A DNA stretch of 64,000 bases from Moorena producens 3L (GTDB lineage: Bacteria > Cyanobacteriota > Cyanobacteriia > Cyanobacteriales > Coleofasciculaceae). Location: contig NZ_GL890945.1 of assembly GCF_000211815.1 (NCBI RefSeq), positions 26,256 to 90,255 of the forward strand, written 5' to 3'. A program made the translations under genes and the position numbers. Positions 61,085-64,000 of this stretch are shown here, in pieces; the first letter of the stretch is position 1, and each line of letters opens with the position of its first letter. A model generated the notes under the pieces. That model made no database searches and was not told where the DNA came from. It was given only the letters and a program-made list of their open reading frames with translations.

Positions 61085-62632
61085 TTAATTTTGTCTTTGC
61101 TGATCCCTCAGCGGTGATTGCTTGAGATCTCCCTTAAACAAAAAGCCACTGTAGGCATTCATACGGTGTTCGTGGAAATCTAGACCTTCAATTTCTGCTT
61201 TTTCTGTAACCCTTAGACTTGAGGAAAGTATACGTTTAACTAATAACCAAGCTAGCCAGCTCAGGAAAACCGTTGACACATCTACAGCAACAATGCCGAG
61301 TAGTTGAATAAAAAGCTGCCGGATACTATCTATCCCGCCACCACAGAATAGTCCGGCTACTGGACCGTTACCAATACTATACAAATCACCAGGTCCTTCA
61401 CTGAAAAGACCTAAAGCCAGTGTTCCCCAGACTCCACCGACAAGATGGACAGAAATAGCACCTACTGGATCATCAATTTTCATCCTGTCCCAGAAGTCTA
61501 CTGAAAAGACCACTATTATTCCTGCCAGCAGACCTATGGTGATAGCGCTACCAATGGTAACGAATCGACAGGATGCGGTAATGGCTACCAAACCCGACAG
61601 TACTCCGTTAATAATCATAGTGGGGTCAGGCTTACTGTCAGGATCCCTTGGGTCAAGCCAGGTAGTTAGAGCTGCGGCAATACCCCCTGCACAAGCTGCT
61701 GTATTAGTGGTGAGGACAATATGGCTAATTGCGTTGGGATCTAAATTCGTCGTTCCGGGATTAAAAATCGTTGAGCCGGGGTTAAAACCAAACCAGCCCA
61801 GCCATAAAATCAAGCAACCTAGAATCGCCAGGCTGAGATTGTGTCCGGGCAGCCCATAGGAAACGCCATCTATATATTTGCCCTTGCGTGGTCCGAGAAG
61901 GTAAGCACCTACTAAGGCACAGCAACCGCCTACGGAGTGAACTACCGTTGAACCAGCAAAGTCCCAAAATTTCAGCCCTTGTAGCCAGCCTCCTCCTAGC
62001 CAGCCTCCTCCCCAAATCCAGTGACCCGTGATTGGGTAAATGATGCCGACAAGTAGAAGGCTGAACAGACAAAAGGCAGAAAATTTGATGCGCTCGGCCA
62101 CTGCTCCAGAGACAATAGTGGCAGCAGTTCCAGCAAAAACCAGTTGAAAAAAGAATTTGGCGTTGAGGGGTATACCAATATCTTTTAGTGAATAGAAGAC
62201 ACCGTTGTAGGCTTCTCCTATGGCTGGACTATTATCTGATCCCGAAAGGAAAAAGCCATTGAAACCTAAAACAGGGTTGCCATCACCAAACATGAAAGCA
62301 AAGCCAACTGCCCAGTAAGCGGCTGTAGACAGGGCAAACACAATCAGGTTTTTAGTCAAAATGTTGGCGGCATTCTTTTGGCGGCAAAGACCAACCTCCA
62401 ACATCCCAAAGCCCGCGTTCATGAAGAATACTAAACAACCAGTGAATATCACCCAGATAGTATTCACGGTGATTTGGAGCGATTCAAGGGTAGTCTTAAA
62501 AGGTGGATTCTGGGCTACTGCTACCTCGGCACACAACAGAATAATTATTGGGATTAAGGGCAAGCAAACTTTCCAGCTTTGCAGCCTCCAAGCGCTGATG
62601 CACCTTAACCTTTTGCGCTTTTGTTTAGACAT
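61085..62632 (-). CDS. amt: Ammonium transporter
   Basis: 515 residues. Amt/Mep/Rh channel with a cleaved-looking signal (IIILLCAEVAVAQ) and eleven membrane helices. Family motifs are FFMNAGFGMLEVGLCRQKN, TIVSGAVAERIKF, STVVHSVGGCCALVGAYLLG (first pore histidine) and ISVHLVGGVWGTLALGLF (second pore histidine). Length is slightly above the usual 430-480 because of N- and C-terminal extensions. I did not find a perfect NtcA site (GTA-N8-TAC) upstream, although nitrogen control is usual. Confidence 0.95.
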   Translation of the reverse strand: MSKQKRKRLRCISAWRLQSWKVCLPLIPIIILLCAEVAVAQNPPFKTTLESLQITVNTIWVIFTGCLVFFMNAGFGMLEVGLCRQKNAANILTKNLIVFALSTAAYWAVGFAFMFGDGNPVLGFNGFFLSGSDNSPAIGEAYNGVFYSLKDIGIPLNAKFFFQLVFAGTAATIVSGAVAERIKFSAFCLFSLLLVGIIYPITGHWIWGGGWLGGGWLQGLKFWDFAGSTVVHSVGGCCALVGAYLLGPRKGKYIDGVSYGLPGHNLSLAILGCLILWLGWFGFNPGSTIFNPGTTNLDPNAISHIVLTTNTAACAGGIAAALTTWLDPRDPDSKPDPTMIINGVLSGLVAITASCRFVTIGSAITIGLLAGIIVVFSVDFWDRMKIDDPVGAISVHLVGGVWGTLALGLFSEGPGDLYSIGNGPVAGLFCGGGIDSIRQLFIQLLGIVAVDVSTVFLSWLAWLLVKRILSSSLRVTEKAEIEGLDFHEHRMNAYSGFLFKGDLKQSPLRDQQRQN

Positions 62633-63265
62633 TAGTAATCAAAGGTTTAGTGCTTAGAATAAAAATCAATACTTGTAAGCATTCAGCTGTCAGCTTACGT
62701 GGTAATCGACAGTGGTATGGGAATCATGGTCAAATAATTGATTCCAAATCCTGTCGATGGATACCTACAATCTCGGTTATCTGTGATCATTATGAATTAG
62801 TACAAATAACCTAGTAGACAACTGAATTAATTAATTTTTTTTGGCCTTGGGCTACTAGTGAAAACTCTTTTGGCGTAGATAAAATGTTGGCGTAGATAAC
62901 ACCCTAATCTTAAATCAGCCTAAGTCATGAGTGACCATTGACTTGGCTTATCCTTACACTAGTTCCCTTGATTCTATGAGTAACTATAACTATTAACTCC
63001 CCGGGCACTTGATAGTGTTTTTCCAGGAACAGTTAAGCACTATCTTACTCTTAGAGTAGACGATATTTTCACTATTGTATGCTAGCATTACCCTTTTTCT
63101 TTTTTTATTCGTCGAAATATATTCCTGTTTTTTTACTCTCATAAAATGTAATTATTCAGCAGTCAGCTGTCAGCCGTCAGCTGTCAGCCGTTGGCCTTTG
63201 GCACCTCAAGTAGCACCTCAAGTAGCGGATTAGCTGAATGCTTACAGTTGCGGCAGGAAACGGGC

Positions 63266-63401
63266 AAGATGCCCGTTCCACCAAGATGCCCATGGCACCA
63301 AGATGCCCGTTCCACCAAGATGCCCATGCCAGCAAGATACCCATGCCAGTAAGATGCCTGTTCCACCAAGATGCCCATGGCACCAAGATGCCCATGGCAC
63401 C
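63266..63401. repeat. 17-bp tandem array, eight units
   Basis: Eight units of AAGATGCCCGTTCCACC or AAGATGCCCATGGCACC, exactly 136 bp. Unit length 17 differs from the heptamer families. Confidence 0.9.
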
Positions 63402-63510
63402 TACCGGGTCAAACCGCAAAAATGAGATGCACCCAAGAGTCGATAACCAGGATTGATGATCGTGATTTTTTTTTGCATGATGGAAGTAACTCCTATTTAG
63501 GAGGGAGGAA

Positions 63511-63551
63511 AGCCGCGCTGGTCGTGGTTAACAGGTATTGCCAGCGCGGCT
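63511..63551. other. Strong GC hairpin
   Basis: AGCCGCGCTGG at 63511-63521 pairs perfectly with CCAGCGCGGCT at 63541-63551, loop 19 nt. It could be a terminator or part of a dispersed element; no gene ends nearby and no T-run follows. Confidence 0.55.
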
Positions 63552-63782
63552 ATTAGTTTCAGTCGTCACCTTCTATACTATACATAACTCCTCGAAAAAA
63601 TGCAAGGCTTAATTAAAATCTTTTACATTTATTTACAAATAGTATTGATAGCCATTGATGTACTAAATTATGTTTAATTTGTACAGGATTTTTTTATGGT
63701 ATTCTATTTTGATCGAGCAGGGAACAGGGAATAGGAAATATCAAAAAATCTGTTTAACTGATAGAGCATCAAGAATATTAAT

Positions 63783-64000
63783 GTAGGGTGGGCAGTGCCA
63801 AAGATAGATAACAGCAGCTGGCGATCGCATTAGTAGGCACTGCCCACCGCGCGAATTAATCACAATAGAGAATATTGATGTAGGGTGGGCAGTGCCAAAG
63901 ATAGATAACAGCAGCTAGAGATAGGATGACTAGGCACTGCCCACCAAAGAATTAATCACAATAGAATATTGATGTAGGGTGGGCAGTGCCAAAGATAGAT
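63783..64000. repeat. GTAGGGTGGGCAGTG family, tandem units at window end
   Basis: Units at 63783-63848 and 63880-63945, and a third from 63973 cut by the window end. Each opens GTAGGGTGGGCAGTGCCAAA and closes GGCACTGCCCACC. Arms match the ppk2-upstream family; the inner loop differs (AGATAGATAACAGCAGCT). Confidence 0.9.

Larger units (their letters stand above)
62633..64000. other. 1.4-kb repeat-rich non-coding region
   Basis: No convincing gene on either strand. It holds GTCAGCT heptamers (about 63155-63190), a 17-bp tandem array (63266-63401), a GC hairpin (63511-63551) and GTAGGGTGGGCAGTG repeats at the end. Open frames over the 17-bp array are repeat artefacts. Confidence 0.7.

Noticed and set aside
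62633..62900. NtcA-binding site for amt
   Set aside because: No exact GTA-N8-TAC match was found in the upstream region; the GTAAGC...GCTTAC pair there belongs to a repeat.
63177..63456. Open frames over the 17-bp array
   Set aside because: Repeat artefact; open on both strands with no start signals.

Overview
The window looks like chromosome from a large, repeat-rich filamentous cyanobacterium, most like the marine Moorena/Lyngbya group (genus is inference). Signs seen directly are many HIP1-type GCGATCGC octamers, heptanucleotide tandem repeats, small dispersed palindromes, a PEP-CTERM protein, a deazaflavin (FO) synthase subunit, PPK2 and several large repeat-filled intergenic gaps. Most single genes are housekeeping or metabolic: pntB, a CnoX-like thioredoxin, a Ser/Thr kinase, anmK, a glutamine synthetase homologue, ridA, nadA/nadB, hom, a PLP aminotransferase, metK, cofH, a GST, ppk2 and an ammonium transporter.

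Layout. 1-9 kb: energy, kinase and wall-recycling genes; anmK carries a large in-frame repeat insertion. 9.4-13.3 kb: nested mobile elements, in which an IS607-type element appears to cut a TPR gene and its tnpB is itself interrupted by a group II intron. Removing 9568-11719 restores the tnpB reading frame exactly. 14.3-24.8 kb: an AT-rich, same-strand five-gene cluster built around a divergent Hsp70. It holds a membrane-anchored protein with a J-like segment, a small partner, the Hsp70, a 903-residue protein with a toxin-like N-terminal region, and a membrane protein with a C-terminal peptidoglycan-binding domain. The last gene is split by an IS630 copy, and deleting the IS rejoins the two halves in frame. 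This cluster is the best candidate for an undescribed system.

24.9-33.5 kb: glutamine synthetase homologue, RidA, PEP-CTERM protein, a cyclooxygenase-like dioxygenase with a catalase-related partner (a likely oxylipin pair), and a solute-binding lipoprotein. 33.8-35.8 kb: a second, decayed IS607 copy with several small-repeat insertions that can be read directly against copy 1. 36-40 kb: a class III cyclase next to an MscS-type channel carrying a cyclic-nucleotide-type domain. 41-45.6 kb: nadA, an unusual two-domain methyltransferase, nadB. 45.7-62.6 kb: wall peptidase, amino-acid metabolism, metK, DUF3352-type protein, cofH, glycosyltransferase, GST, ppk2, amt. 62.6-64 kb holds only repeats and hairpins.

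A theme running through the window is small repeats entering genes. Two 24-bp insertions in the second tnpB, a 24-bp doublet and a 32-bp element in the M23 peptidase gene, a roughly 319-bp composite in anmK and a tail on a glycosyltransferase keep the frame open; insertions in the IS630 transposase and elsewhere in the second tnpB break it.
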